From NCBI GenBank assembly GCA_016934825.1, contig JAFGSB010000160.1:62001-126000 (forward strand): a stretch of 64,000 nucleotides of DNA, written 5' to 3'. The stretch's first letter is position 1, and each line of letters begins with the position of its first letter. Shown here one piece after another: positions 42,285 to 50,854 of this stretch. The notes below the pieces were generated by a model. The model was not told where the DNA came from, ran no database searches, and worked only from the letters and a program-made list of their open reading frames with translations. The stretch comes from Candidatus Zhuqueibacterota bacterium (GTDB taxonomy: Bacteria; Zhuqueibacterota; Zhuqueibacteria; Residuimicrobiales; Krinioviventaceae). Both the position numbers and the translations under genes were made by a program.

Positions 42285-43933
42285 TGACAATAGATCTGCC
42301 CGAAAATTATTTATGGCTTGCCCCGGTCTTTTTCTTTCTTTACGCGGAAATCCATTTCCGTATACCCGGATTATACAGCCGTTATTATAAAAAAGAACCG
42401 GAAATAATCGCCGATGTTCCTTTTCGGCTTGATCCTGGTCAGCCTTTGCCTGTATTGATCCTGATCAAAGACGCCCACATGTTCCCGGTCAGGTTATTAC
42501 ACATATCCGCGGATATTTCCCGGAACGGTCAAAAGTATGAGCTGTTGAATGAACAGCCGGGAAAACTTTTGGTTGAAAAGCCCCTCTGGTCGAAATTGTA
42601 TTTTATCCGTTTACCGGAAGAGATTGACGGGCGGGTTCGTATGGACGTTGCCATAACTTTTGAGATAAACGGAAAAGTGAAAACAATCCATAACGACAAT
42701 TACGCGTTGACCTCGCATTCGCCGTTTGAAATTTTGATCGACCAGTATCCCCTTCCCAAAAAAGAAAAGTGGTACCTTGGCGATCTGCATTATCACAGCA
42801 TTTACTCCAGCGACCAGGTAGAATTCGGCGCTCCGCTTGATGTTTCAAAACAGATCGCCAAAGCAATGGGAATAGATTTTTTTGCCGTTACCGACCACTC
42901 TTATGATCTGGACGATCTCCCGGATAATTACCTGCAAAACGATCCGTTATTATCCAAATGGATTGACATGCTGGATTCCACAGCCGCACTTAACAAGGAA
43001 GACAAATCATTTATCATCATCCCGGGAGAAGAAATGTCCGTAGGCAATGAGAAAAAACAAAATGTACATTTTCTGCTGCTGAACAACCGGGATTTTTTCC
43101 ACGGCAGCGGCGACGGTGCCGAAAAATGGTTTCGCACCAAACCGGAATGGCTCATCCGGCAAATTTTGCCGAAACTGGAACCGACCGCCCTGGCCGTCGC
43201 GGCCCATCCGGAAACGAAACCGCCGCTGCTGCAAAAACTGCTTATTAACAGGGGGAAATGGAGGAACAAGGATTATATGGCGGAAGGATTGCATGGCGTG
43301 CAGATGTGGAATGGTATAAAAAGCCACTTTTTACAACACGGAATTCAAAAATGGGTCTCTTTGCTTCTAAAGGGGAAAAAGTTGTCACTTTTAGCGGGAA
43401 ATGACGCACACGGAAATTTTAACCGGTTCCGGCAGCTCGGCACACCGTTTTTAACTATGCGGGAAAATAAAAATGACGTATTCACAACCGTCAGAACGGG
43501 CGTTTATATTGAAAAAGAATTTTCACTAAACAGTCTCATCGAAGCCATCAGAAAGGGAGGAACGATTGTAACGGACGGGCCCTTTGCGGAAATATCCATA
43601 AAAAATAATAATGGTAAAATTTGTAAAATGGGGGATACCTTTACCGACAACGCAGGAACTCTGCAGGTAACGGTGCTTTCGTCACCGACTTTTGGTTTTA
43701 TAAAATCGGTTGAGCTGTATGCCGGCGATGTTGACCGTGGAGAGGAAACAATTGTTTTTTGTTTAACACCCGAAACCGGCTGCTATGAATATTTTAATGA
43801 ACAGGAAATAAACAGACTCCCCGGAAATGGATATATACGATTAATGGCCATAAGTGAAAATCAGGAAAATACATACCACTGTTTTACCAATCCTGTTTAT
43901 ATAAAGCAGGATGAAGATTTTTACATGACCTGA
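42284..43933 (+). CDS. PHP-domain (CehA/McbA-like) metal-dependent hydrolase
   Basis: This 549-residue protein has an N-terminal beta-rich region (1-150) and a PHP domain from about 160. Metal-ligand motifs are WYLGDLHYHSIYSSD, FFAVTDHSYD, IPGEEMSV, LAVAAHPETKPP and LLAGNDAHGNFNRFR. A C-terminal beta-rich region follows GGTIVTDGPFAEI. PHP enzymes hydrolyse phosphoesters; CehA/McbA relatives hydrolyse carbamate or aryl esters. No signal peptide is certain, although residues 8-20 are hydrophobic. Coupled translation with the radical SAM gene ties it to the same pathway, possibly phosphate removal from an intermediate; this is inferred. Confidence 0.82.
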   Translation: MTIDLPENYLWLAPVFFFLYAEIHFRIPGLYSRYYKKEPEIIADVPFRLDPGQPLPVLILIKDAHMFPVRLLHISADISRNGQKYELLNEQPGKLLVEKPLWSKLYFIRLPEEIDGRVRMDVAITFEINGKVKTIHNDNYALTSHSPFEILIDQYPLPKKEKWYLGDLHYHSIYSSDQVEFGAPLDVSKQIAKAMGIDFFAVTDHSYDLDDLPDNYLQNDPLLSKWIDMLDSTAALNKEDKSFIIIPGEEMSVGNEKKQNVHFLLLNNRDFFHGSGDGAEKWFRTKPEWLIRQILPKLEPTALAVAAHPETKPPLLQKLLINRGKWRNKDYMAEGLHGVQMWNGIKSHFLQHGIQKWVSLLLKGKKLSLLAGNDAHGNFNRFRQLGTPFLTMRENKNDVFTTVRTGVYIEKEFSLNSLIEAIRKGGTIVTDGPFAEISIKNNNGKICKMGDTFTDNAGTLQVTVLSSPTFGFIKSVELYAGDVDRGEETIVFCLTPETGCYEYFNEQEINRLPGNGYIRLMAISENQENTYHCFTNPVYIKQDEDFYMT

Positions 43934-43962
43934 AATCGGAAACCGGTTTTTAATTACATAGT

Positions 43963-44001
43963 ATGGTGAAAAACGGGTGTCCGTGATAACCCGAACACCA
44001 T
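43963..44001. other. Two-tier stem-loop between convergent genes
   Basis: ATGGTG (43963-43968) pairs with CACCAT (43996-44001), and inside it CGGGT pairs with ACCCG. No T-run follows on either strand, so it may be a transcript-end stabiliser rather than a true intrinsic terminator. It separates the glycosyltransferase cluster from the R3H gene. Confidence 0.4.
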
Positions 44002-44009
44002 TATAAAAC

Positions 44010-44468
44010 CTATATTAATTTAATTTTTTTGATAATACGTTTTAAACCCCTGCCGAAAGCATCGGGAGAAATTTCGATATGTCTTTTTTCACCCTCACCA
44101 AAACTTTCCGCTTTGATCGAATCCATATTTTTTAAAGCATCATGAATTACAAATCTTTCATAATTGCTCATATGGGGGAGTGTAACTTTTTTCCTGGTTT
44201 GCAGGGCTTCCTCTGCTTTTCCCTCGGCATATTTACGTAAATTTCCTACAGGATAGATTTTCAAGTCAAACTCTTCACCGTTCCGATATGTTTTGGTAAC
44301 AACATCCGGATTATGATCGAAATGGCGGTGTACCAGCTTTCTTTCAAAAGAATTCAAGTTTGATAATGTAATGGGTTCAATGGAGTCGATGATGTTGCTT
44401 TGTATTTCGGATAAGATCTTTTTTATTTTCCCATTATCATGTCGTATATGTTGTTCTCTCCTCAACAT
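44010..44468 (-). CDS. Small protein with two R3H-like domains
   Basis: This 152-residue protein contains two tandem R3H-like units. The first (about 32-73) has FERKLVHRHF and the second (about 95-136) has YERFVIHDAL. Both keep the R-x3-H signature (R43/H47, R105/H109) and end in a matching strand (DLKIYP and HIEISP). R3H domains bind single-stranded nucleic acids; the usual bacterial carrier is Jag/KhpB, with a KH domain before a single R3H. No KH GXXG loop is visible here. The start at 44468 has GAGGTT seven bases upstream. It is a separate minus-strand gene just before mpl in reading order. A role in RNA binding is inferred. Confidence 0.75.
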   Translation of the reverse strand: MLRREQHIRHDNGKIKKILSEIQSNIIDSIEPITLSNLNSFERKLVHRHFDHNPDVVTKTYRNGEEFDLKIYPVGNLRKYAEGKAEEALQTRKKVTLPHMSNYERFVIHDALKNMDSIKAESFGEGEKRHIEISPDAFGRGLKRIIKKIKLI

Positions 44469-44525
44469 AGATATAACCTCATTTTCTATTAATAAACCTT
44501 GAATATTCGTACATTATGTAAAAAT

Positions 44526-45947
44526 TTAATTATTTTTATTTATAATTGCATCAATTAATTTATCATGAATATGATCAAACGGACCGTTACTAAATGTGAC
44601 GACTTTATCGCCGGACTGCAAGTGTTGTAAGAGATATTGTACGATCTCTTTGGTTGATTTCAAATGTACGGCGTTTTTACCTTTATTCTGTAAATCAAGG
44701 GCCAGTTGTTCACAGGAGAACAGCTCCTCTGCCGGGACCTTGTCCGGGCGGTTGACGGGAGCGATGATGATGTGATCCGCCTTTTCGAACACATCCACAA
44801 ATACTTTTTGAAAAATATTACGGCGGGTCGTTGCCGAACGGGGTTCATATAAAACGAAAATTCGTTCTTTCGGATAAAGACTCCGAAACGCGGCAATGGT
44901 TTCTTTAATGGCGGTCGGATGATGACCGAAATCATCATAGATCTCAATCCCCTTTGCCGTTCCTTTCAACTCCAGGCGCCTTTTAATGCCTTTGAACTGC
45001 TGCAGGGCGGCGGTAATCGTCTGGAAATTTATTCCGGCATGGTGCGCGGCCGCAATAGCCGCCAGCGCGTTTCTTATATTGTGTTCTCCGGATAGCGGCA
45101 GGGCGATATTTCCCATAAAATCGCCGTTAAAAAAAACATCGAAATGTAATGAATGCTGGTTCATGGCAATATTTTTCCCCTGCCAGTTTGATGTGGGAGA
45201 CAGCCCGAATGTTTCAACGGGACAAAAAGCCCCGCCGCTGATTTCCATTGCGGCGTCATTATCCCGGCATACGATCAGCAGGCCGTTGTTCGGAATTAAA
45301 TTCACAAATCTCTTAAAGGCCAGTTTGATTTCGTCCAGCGATTTGTAGATGTCGGCATGATCGTATTCGATGTTGTTGACGATGCCGATGTCCGGCATAT
45401 ACCGCAGGAATTTTGCGGCTTTATCAAAAAAAGCGGAATCATATTCGTCGCCTTCGATAATGAAATCCTTTCCGTCTCCCACCTGGAACCCCCGGCCGAA
45501 ATTGAGCGGTATCCCGCCGATCATAAAACCGGGATGCCTGCCGGCAAAGTCAAATATCCAGGCGGTCAGGGCTGTCGTAGTTGTTTTACCATGCGTGCCG
45601 GTCACTACGATTGACCGTTTACCGCGTATTATAAATTCACGAAGCGCGTCGGGTAATGATATATATAGCATGTGACGCGTCAGAATTTCTTCGATTTCAA
45701 CGTTGCCTCGGGATATCACATTACCGACAACAACCATGTCCGGCTCCGGATCGAGATGTCCCACATCAAAGCCCTGGTAAACGGGAATCTGTTGTTCCTC
45801 CAGGAAGGTGCTCATCGGCGGATACAGGTTCTCATCCGAACCGTAAACATCATACCCTTTTTTCTTCAGCATTGCCGCCAGTGATGCCATAGCCGTCCCG
45901 CATATCGCGAGAAAATATATTTTTTTTATTTCCTTATGGTCCTTCAA
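44526..45947 (-). CDS. mpl: UDP-N-acetylmuramate:L-alanyl-gamma-D-glutamyl-meso-diaminopimelate ligase
   Basis: This 473-residue Mur ligase has the Mpl-type N-terminus IYFLAICGTAMASLAAML, the ATP-binding VVTGTHGKTTTTALTAW, and the GRFEL-equivalent IYDDFGHHPTAIKETI and YEPRSATTRR segments. Mpl recycles murein tripeptide by ligating it to UDP-MurNAc in the cytoplasm. MurC-like activity is the alternative, but the N-terminus and the DDFGHHPTA motif favour Mpl. The start codon is a TTG at 45947 with GGGAT upstream. It follows rodZ by 12 bases. Confidence 0.9.
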   Translation of the reverse strand: MKDHKEIKKIYFLAICGTAMASLAAMLKKKGYDVYGSDENLYPPMSTFLEEQQIPVYQGFDVGHLDPEPDMVVVGNVISRGNVEIEEILTRHMLYISLPDALREFIIRGKRSIVVTGTHGKTTTTALTAWIFDFAGRHPGFMIGGIPLNFGRGFQVGDGKDFIIEGDEYDSAFFDKAAKFLRYMPDIGIVNNIEYDHADIYKSLDEIKLAFKRFVNLIPNNGLLIVCRDNDAAMEISGGAFCPVETFGLSPTSNWQGKNIAMNQHSLHFDVFFNGDFMGNIALPLSGEHNIRNALAAIAAAHHAGINFQTITAALQQFKGIKRRLELKGTAKGIEIYDDFGHHPTAIKETIAAFRSLYPKERIFVLYEPRSATTRRNIFQKVFVDVFEKADHIIIAPVNRPDKVPAEELFSCEQLALDLQNKGKNAVHLKSTKEIVQYLLQHLQSGDKVVTFSNGPFDHIHDKLIDAIINKNN

Positions 45948-45959
45948 TACTCATCCCGA

Positions 45960-46895
45960 TTATTGAGTTGTTCCGCCAACACCCATTGCCTGAGGAAATT
46001 CAGTTTTTAGGATATTTTTAAAGCCCTGCTCGTCCACTATGATGTTTGTGATCCGTCCTGGTCTGCCGGGGCTGCCGAGGTCTTTACCGTCAAGGGTTAA
46101 TTGAACTCCGCTGGCGTTTCCTATTCTTAAATAAAAAGGCTCTTTACTTTGCCATGTTTTTTCGTCGCCGGGAACGTAAATGGCTTCTTCGGCGATACTG
46201 TCATCGTATACGATCCGGATCCAGTTTGTATCGGTTACGGTTATTTTTAACTCCATGTTCTTAATGTCCGGTTCCAGTTGAAGGGAATCCGCTATAGGAA
46301 CTGTTGTCTGCATAACCAGAGAATCCGGTTGTACAGGCGTTACAGGTAAATTCTGTGCTTTTTTGTCTTTTAATCCGGGTAGCACCCAAAAAACGATAAT
46401 TAGCGCAACAACAACAAATAAAGCGCCAAAAATAAACACACTGTAAAACCGGATGATCAGCCAGAATTCTTCAAACCAATTTGTGGACGTGTCGCTCTCT
46501 TGTTTGATTTTATCCGGTTCTTTTGGCTTTTTGGGTTCCTTTGGTTTTTTAGGTTCCTTAACTTTTAACGGAGCTGACTGCTTTTCGACATGTTTTTTAT
46601 TTTTTTCTGCGGGTTTTAATTCTTCAAATGAGGATGTGTCCACATCCCGCACGTACGACGCTTTATATTTGCGCAATATAACCCCGGGATCGAGGCCCAA
46701 TTCCACCGATATTGCGGAAAGATATGCTTTAACATAGGCGCTTGGTAAAAAGTCAAAAATACCGTTTTCTATATTTTCAATATTTTTAACGGCAATTTTT
46801 GTCATTTCGGATAATTGCTGAACACTCAATTCCTTGGTTTCTCTCTGTTCAGCTATTTCACGGCCCAGTTCGAGTTTTTTGTTTTTCCCATTCAT
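45960..46895 (-). CDS. rodZ: RodZ-like helix-turn-helix membrane protein
   Basis: This 311-residue protein has a cytoplasmic HTH domain (about 8-78), a Lys/Pro-rich linker with repeated KPKEP units (111-130), one transmembrane helix (about 152-173), and a periplasmic DUF4115 domain (about 210-300) with WIRIVYDDS and PFYLRIGNASGVQLTLDG. RodZ links MreB to the elongation machinery and sets rod shape. It lies in a minus-strand run with mpl, maf and dtd. The low-complexity linker is the only unusual feature. Confidence 0.88.
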   Translation of the reverse strand: MNGKNKKLELGREIAEQRETKELSVQQLSEMTKIAVKNIENIENGIFDFLPSAYVKAYLSAISVELGLDPGVILRKYKASYVRDVDTSSFEELKPAEKNKKHVEKQSAPLKVKEPKKPKEPKKPKEPDKIKQESDTSTNWFEEFWLIIRFYSVFIFGALFVVVALIIVFWVLPGLKDKKAQNLPVTPVQPDSLVMQTTVPIADSLQLEPDIKNMELKITVTDTNWIRIVYDDSIAEEAIYVPGDEKTWQSKEPFYLRIGNASGVQLTLDGKDLGSPGRPGRITNIIVDEQGFKNILKTEFPQAMGVGGTTQ

Positions 46896-46933
46896 TTATT
46901 TATATATCACCGATTTTCAGATTTGAATGAATA

Positions 46934-47545
46934 TTAATAATTTAACATTTTTAATAATCTTGTATAAAATTTTGTTACCGGGAAACCGACAACATTGTAA
47001 AAACACCCGTCAATCCGGTCGGCAAAAACGGCGCTTTGGTCCTGTATCCCATACCCCCCGGCTTTGTCAAACGGGTTTTGAGTGTTTACATAGCCCTCAA
47101 TTTCCCAGTCATACAGATCCCGGAAATGCACATTTGTTACTTCATAATCGAACATGTCGTTTCCACCCGGATTTTCCAACACGGTAAAACCGGTATAAAC
47201 CTGGTGCGTTCTTCCGCTGAGCCGGGACAACATATCGGCGGCTTCTTTTTTGTCGGCCGGTTTTCCAAGTATTTGGCCATCCAGGACTACTATGGTGTCC
47301 GCACCGATCACAAGTCCGAATTCCAGAGAATCGGCCACTTCTTTTGCTTTTGCACGGGACAGTTCCAGAACATGACTTACGGGATCTTTTATTTGTATCG
47401 AATCCTCATCCACATGACTGGGACAAATTTGAAAATTTAAACCCAAAAGTTTTAGCAGTTGCGCCCGTCGAGGCGATTGAGATGCCAAAACAATATTTTT
47501 AGAGTTGATCGAATTTATGATCGTTTTATATTTATCGTTTTTCAT
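46934..47545 (-). CDS. maf: Maf-family nucleoside triphosphate pyrophosphatase
   Basis: This 203-residue protein has the Maf hallmarks VLASQSPRRAQLLKLLG, IGADTIVVLDG, LGKPADKKEAADML and FDKAGGYGIQDQSAVF. Maf proteins hydrolyse non-canonical or modified nucleotides such as dTTP/UTP analogues to the monophosphate, and some arrest septation when overproduced. Its start overlaps the dtd stop by 14 bases, so the two are probably co-expressed. Confidence 0.93.
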   Translation of the reverse strand: MKNDKYKTIINSINSKNIVLASQSPRRAQLLKLLGLNFQICPSHVDEDSIQIKDPVSHVLELSRAKAKEVADSLEFGLVIGADTIVVLDGQILGKPADKKEAADMLSRLSGRTHQVYTGFTVLENPGGNDMFDYEVTNVHFRDLYDWEIEGYVNTQNPFDKAGGYGIQDQSAVFADRIDGCFYNVVGFPVTKFYTRLLKMLNY

Positions 47546-47981
47546 CGCTGTCCAGCATGATTGTTACCGGTCCGTCGTTATGGATCTCCACCAGCATATG
47601 TGCTCCGAATTGTCCTGTCTCGACCTTTAATCCGGATGTTTTTAATAATTGTATAAACTGATTGTACAATGGTTCGGATATATCCGGATGGGCGGCCTCT
47701 GTAAAACCCGGTCTTCTGCCCCTGCGGCAGTCCGCATACAAGGTGAATTGAGATATCGCTAAAATTTCGGCTCCCAAATCCATAGCGGAAAGATTAAATT
47801 TGCCGGATTCATCCTCGAAAATTCTTAAATTAATAATTTTATTGGCAAGGAATCCGGCCGTGTCGTTATTGTCGTTGTTATTTACACCAAGCAGAACAAC
47901 CAGACCTTTGTTTATTTCACCGATAATTTTTCCGTCCACTTTTACCGAGGCTTTGGAAACACGTTGTATTAAAGCACGCAT
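47532..47981 (-). CDS. dtd: D-aminoacyl-tRNA deacylase
   Basis: This 149-residue protein matches Dtd along its full length: MRALIQRVSKASVKVDGK, VVLLGVNNND, ILAISQFTLYADCRRGRRPG and the catalytic-region NDGPVTIMLD. Dtd removes D-amino acids (and glycine from tRNA-Ala) from mischarged tRNAs. It lies eight bases downstream of the UbiA gene and overlaps maf. Confidence 0.95.
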   Translation of the reverse strand: MRALIQRVSKASVKVDGKIIGEINKGLVVLLGVNNNDNNDTAGFLANKIINLRIFEDESGKFNLSAMDLGAEILAISQFTLYADCRRGRRPGFTEAAHPDISEPLYNQFIQLLKTSGLKVETGQFGAHMLVEIHNDGPVTIMLDSDEKR

Positions 47982-47989
47982 AACTCACC

Positions 47990-48823
47990 TTACCAGCGCC
48001 CGGCAATAATAGCCAGCAACCCGATTATCATATCCGCTTTTAATAATACACTTAATTGTGAAAATATTTCTTTACTTGAATGACGCCACATTCGTATGAT
48101 CGTATAAACCAGGATCGAATTGACTCCAAGCAGAACAATTAAAAAATACCATATACCGTAGATATTGGTCAGAAACGGAATAATGGTTAAAATAAACAAT
48201 AAGAAAAAGATAACCGTTGCGGACCATTTTGCGGGAATCAAACCGAACCGTACCGGCAGAGTGATGGCCCGGTTTTTTTTGTCGCCTTCAATATCTTCCA
48301 TATCTTTAATGATTTCACGGCCAAAATGCATCATAAAAGCGAAAACCGCCGGTATCACAGCATTTTTCACCCGTCCGACCGCCACACCTCCGTAAATAAA
48401 AGCGAGCGCCGTTGACAGGCTCACGGCAACGTTGCCCAGCAAAACAGTGCGTTTGAGCTTTACGCTGTAAAAAAGGAGTAACAGCGAAGTGCTCAAAGCT
48501 ATGACAAAGGCGGTTAAATTGATCAATAATCCAAGTAAAACGCCCGCCGTATACAAAAACAACGAGAAAGTGAGGGCATCTTTTCTTTTAACCATCCCGG
48601 CGGGTATTGGGCGATTCGGTTTATTGATCCGATCAATTTCTACATCATAATAATCATTGATCGTATTCGAAGCAGCCGTAATCAGACCGCCTGAGAAACA
48701 TGCCGCCAGTACCTTAATTATCCATGCCAGATTGCCGCAAATCACTATGGCGATGAATATAGAGAGCATTGATATTAAAACATTAAGCGGCCGGGATAAT
48801 ATAATGTATCCACGTAATTTCAC
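47990..48823 (-). CDS. UbiA-family prenyltransferase (DGGGP synthase-like)
   Basis: This 277-residue integral membrane protein has about eight or nine hydrophobic helices and both UbiA aspartate motifs, NDYYDVEIDRINKPNRP and DMEDIEGDKKNRAITLP. The NRPIPAG and REIIKDMEDIEGD forms are those of the (S)-2,3-di-O-geranylgeranylglyceryl phosphate synthase group, which adds the second isoprenoid chain in archaeal-type ether lipids. Such genes are known from FCB bacteria. No GGGP synthase is in this window, so the substrate is inferred from motif similarity. The start is a GTG (48823) with a weak ribosome binding site. Confidence 0.85.
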   Translation of the reverse strand: MKLRGYIILSRPLNVLISMLSIFIAIVICGNLAWIIKVLAACFSGGLITAASNTINDYYDVEIDRINKPNRPIPAGMVKRKDALTFSLFLYTAGVLLGLLINLTAFVIALSTSLLLLFYSVKLKRTVLLGNVAVSLSTALAFIYGGVAVGRVKNAVIPAVFAFMMHFGREIIKDMEDIEGDKKNRAITLPVRFGLIPAKWSATVIFFLLFILTIIPFLTNIYGIWYFLIVLLGVNSILVYTIIRMWRHSSKEIFSQLSVLLKADMIIGLLAIIAGRW

Positions 48824-48969
48824 ATATAAATTGAGTATAGTGCTTGTTCCATTTCTAAATCGTTAATATAGTATTATTCTTTTCTAAAATCAAGTTTAAT
48901 TACTGTAATATTTTTAATAATTTATTTAGATTTAGCAGACAAGAAAAAGAATTCCAAACAGACACTTTT

Positions 48970-49707
48970 TTAGACAGGATTCGGGATATCAATAAATTTT
49001 ACATCCAGGCCAAACGTATCGGCGATAATTCCGCCAAGGGCTTTGATACCGAACTTTTCAGTTGCATAGTGACCCGCGGAAAAAAAATGAATTTGACCTT
49101 CTCTGGCAAGATGCATGATCGATTCGGATACTTCGCCGGTAACAAAAACATCCAGGCCCTGTTCGACCGCTAATGTTATGTCTCGCTGCGCAGCCCCTGA
49201 GCATATCCCCACGCTGGTTATCCTGTCCGGGCCATAAGAAAAGACCAGCGGATCAACCTTGTAAACGGAATGTACCAATTTAGAAAAAACGTCAAAGGAG
49301 CATTCGTCGATCCGACCCATAATCCCGACTTCACCGAATTCCGATATATCTTTTAATCCGAATTCCTTTGCCGCCAGCGCGTTATTACCGATAACCGGGT
49401 GTTTATCAAGGGGCAGATGATAAGCCAGCAAATTTATATCATTTTGTAATAACAATTTCAGCCGTTTTTTATAACTTCCCCTGACAATTTGACTCTCCTT
49501 GTTCCAAAGAATACCGTGATGCACAATGATCATGTCGGCATTTTCTTCAATTGCCCGTTCAAACAATTGCACGCTGACCGATACCGCGGTAACGACTTTG
49601 TTCACTTTGGTTTTGCCCTCAACCTGTAAACCCTGCGGGCAATAGTCATTAAAATCCCTGATATTCAAATAATCATTAACAAAAGTTTCCAGTTCATTAC
49701 ATTTCAT
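48970..49707 (-). CDS. Nif3-like dinuclear metal centre protein (YbgI/GTP cyclohydrolase I type 2-like)
   Basis: This 245-residue protein is of the Nif3/YbgI family. The metal-ligand motifs are MIIVHHGILWNKE, LLAYHLPLDKHP and FFSAGHYATEKFG, and CSGAAQRDI is also typical. Family members form hexameric toroids with a dinuclear metal site; the reaction is not settled. The start at 49707 has AAGGAT upstream. It is 18 bases from the Gfo/Idh/MocA gene upstream. Confidence 0.9.
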   Translation of the reverse strand: MKCNELETFVNDYLNIRDFNDYCPQGLQVEGKTKVNKVVTAVSVSVQLFERAIEENADMIIVHHGILWNKESQIVRGSYKKRLKLLLQNDINLLAYHLPLDKHPVIGNNALAAKEFGLKDISEFGEVGIMGRIDECSFDVFSKLVHSVYKVDPLVFSYGPDRITSVGICSGAAQRDITLAVEQGLDVFVTGEVSESIMHLAREGQIHFFSAGHYATEKFGIKALGGIIADTFGLDVKFIDIPNPV

Positions 49708-49725
49708 TATTATCCTTACCCGGAT

Positions 49726-50754
49726 TTAATTCAGATACACTGGCTGGTTTTTTTTCGAAGATTCATAAATTGCCAGAACAAGCTGTAACGCCCGTCGTGC
49801 TTCATTTCCATTTATTATGGGTTCTCTTTTTTCCCTGATTGCCGAAACAATATCCTCAAATTCCCTGACAAACGGTTTTAAATCAATATCCATCGGTTTT
49901 GCCGCTCCGCCTTCCGCGACTTTATAATCACGAAACGGTTCTTCACCTTTTATATGCACAAAGGCGAGCTTTTCACCCTCGATAACAACAGTCCCCTCGG
50001 TACCATGAATATCCAGCCTTGCCGGGAGCCCGGGGAAAGTCGCTGTGGACGCCTGTATGACACCGGTGGTACCGTTTGTAAACTCCAGCATGGCCATACC
50101 GATATCCTCGACTTGAATATCATGCGAAACATTTCTTGTTTTGCCATATACCCATTTCACCGGTCCCATAACCGACAGCAGCAGATCGATAAAATGTATT
50201 CCCTGGTTAATAAACGGACCGCCGCCGTCCAGTTCCCAGGTTCCGCGCCAGTCGCCGCTGTTATAATATTCCATAGACCGATACCACTTTATGCTCGCTT
50301 CTCCATGTATCAAAGCACCCAGTTTGTTTTGCTTCAGAATGTCGTATAATTTTTGCGAGGCATCCAGAAACCTGTACTGGCTCATCACGCCCAGTGTGAC
50401 ACCGGTTTTTTTACATTCGTTAATAAGCCGATCAGCCTTTTCAAGTGTTACATCAATCGGTTTTTCGACAATTACATTCTTGCCCGCCTTTGCCGCGGCA
50501 ATACCCGTTTCCGCGTGCAAACCCGACGGCACAGCGATATCGATTACATCCACATCGGGATTGGCTAAAATTTCCCGGTAATCGGTCGTCCAGGGAATAT
50601 CAAACCCGGCGGCAAATTCGAGGGTTTTGTCCCGGATGTTACCGCAGATACTTAAAATTTCAACATCCCCGAGTTGACGTAACGCTTTGACGTGATGCGA
50701 CGCGACGGCGCCGGCGCCGATAATTGCGAATCCCAGTTTTTTATTGTTTTTCAT
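49726..50754 (-). CDS. Gfo/Idh/MocA family oxidoreductase
   Basis: This 342-residue protein has the Rossmann motif GFAIIGAGAVASHHVKAL, the VIVEKPIDVTLEKADRL signature, and GGGPFINQGIHFIDLLLSVM, which supplies the catalytic-region His. It resembles nucleotide-sugar or free-sugar dehydrogenases of the family, for example Wlb-type 3-oxidoreductases. The substrate is unknown, and it is not closely related to the one at 1054. It sits between a nitroreductase gene and a Nif3-like gene, so the context adds little. Confidence 0.9.
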   Translation of the reverse strand: MKNNKKLGFAIIGAGAVASHHVKALRQLGDVEILSICGNIRDKTLEFAAGFDIPWTTDYREILANPDVDVIDIAVPSGLHAETGIAAAKAGKNVIVEKPIDVTLEKADRLINECKKTGVTLGVMSQYRFLDASQKLYDILKQNKLGALIHGEASIKWYRSMEYYNSGDWRGTWELDGGGPFINQGIHFIDLLLSVMGPVKWVYGKTRNVSHDIQVEDIGMAMLEFTNGTTGVIQASTATFPGLPARLDIHGTEGTVVIEGEKLAFVHIKGEEPFRDYKVAEGGAAKPMDIDLKPFVREFEDIVSAIREKREPIINGNEARRALQLVLAIYESSKKNQPVYLN

Positions 50755-50854
50755 AGTTTTCTTCTGCGTTTACGTCCCGCATCAGGCCGCCAGGGAAAAT
50801 TTTTTCGTTGTTAATTTATTTTCTCAAAGCGGTCTTGCGGGAATTAACAAAAAA

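Noticed and set aside
46500-46565. KPKEP coding repeat in rodZ as a possible slippage or recombination site
   Set aside because: Low-complexity proline/lysine linkers are usual in RodZ proteins and the frame is intact.
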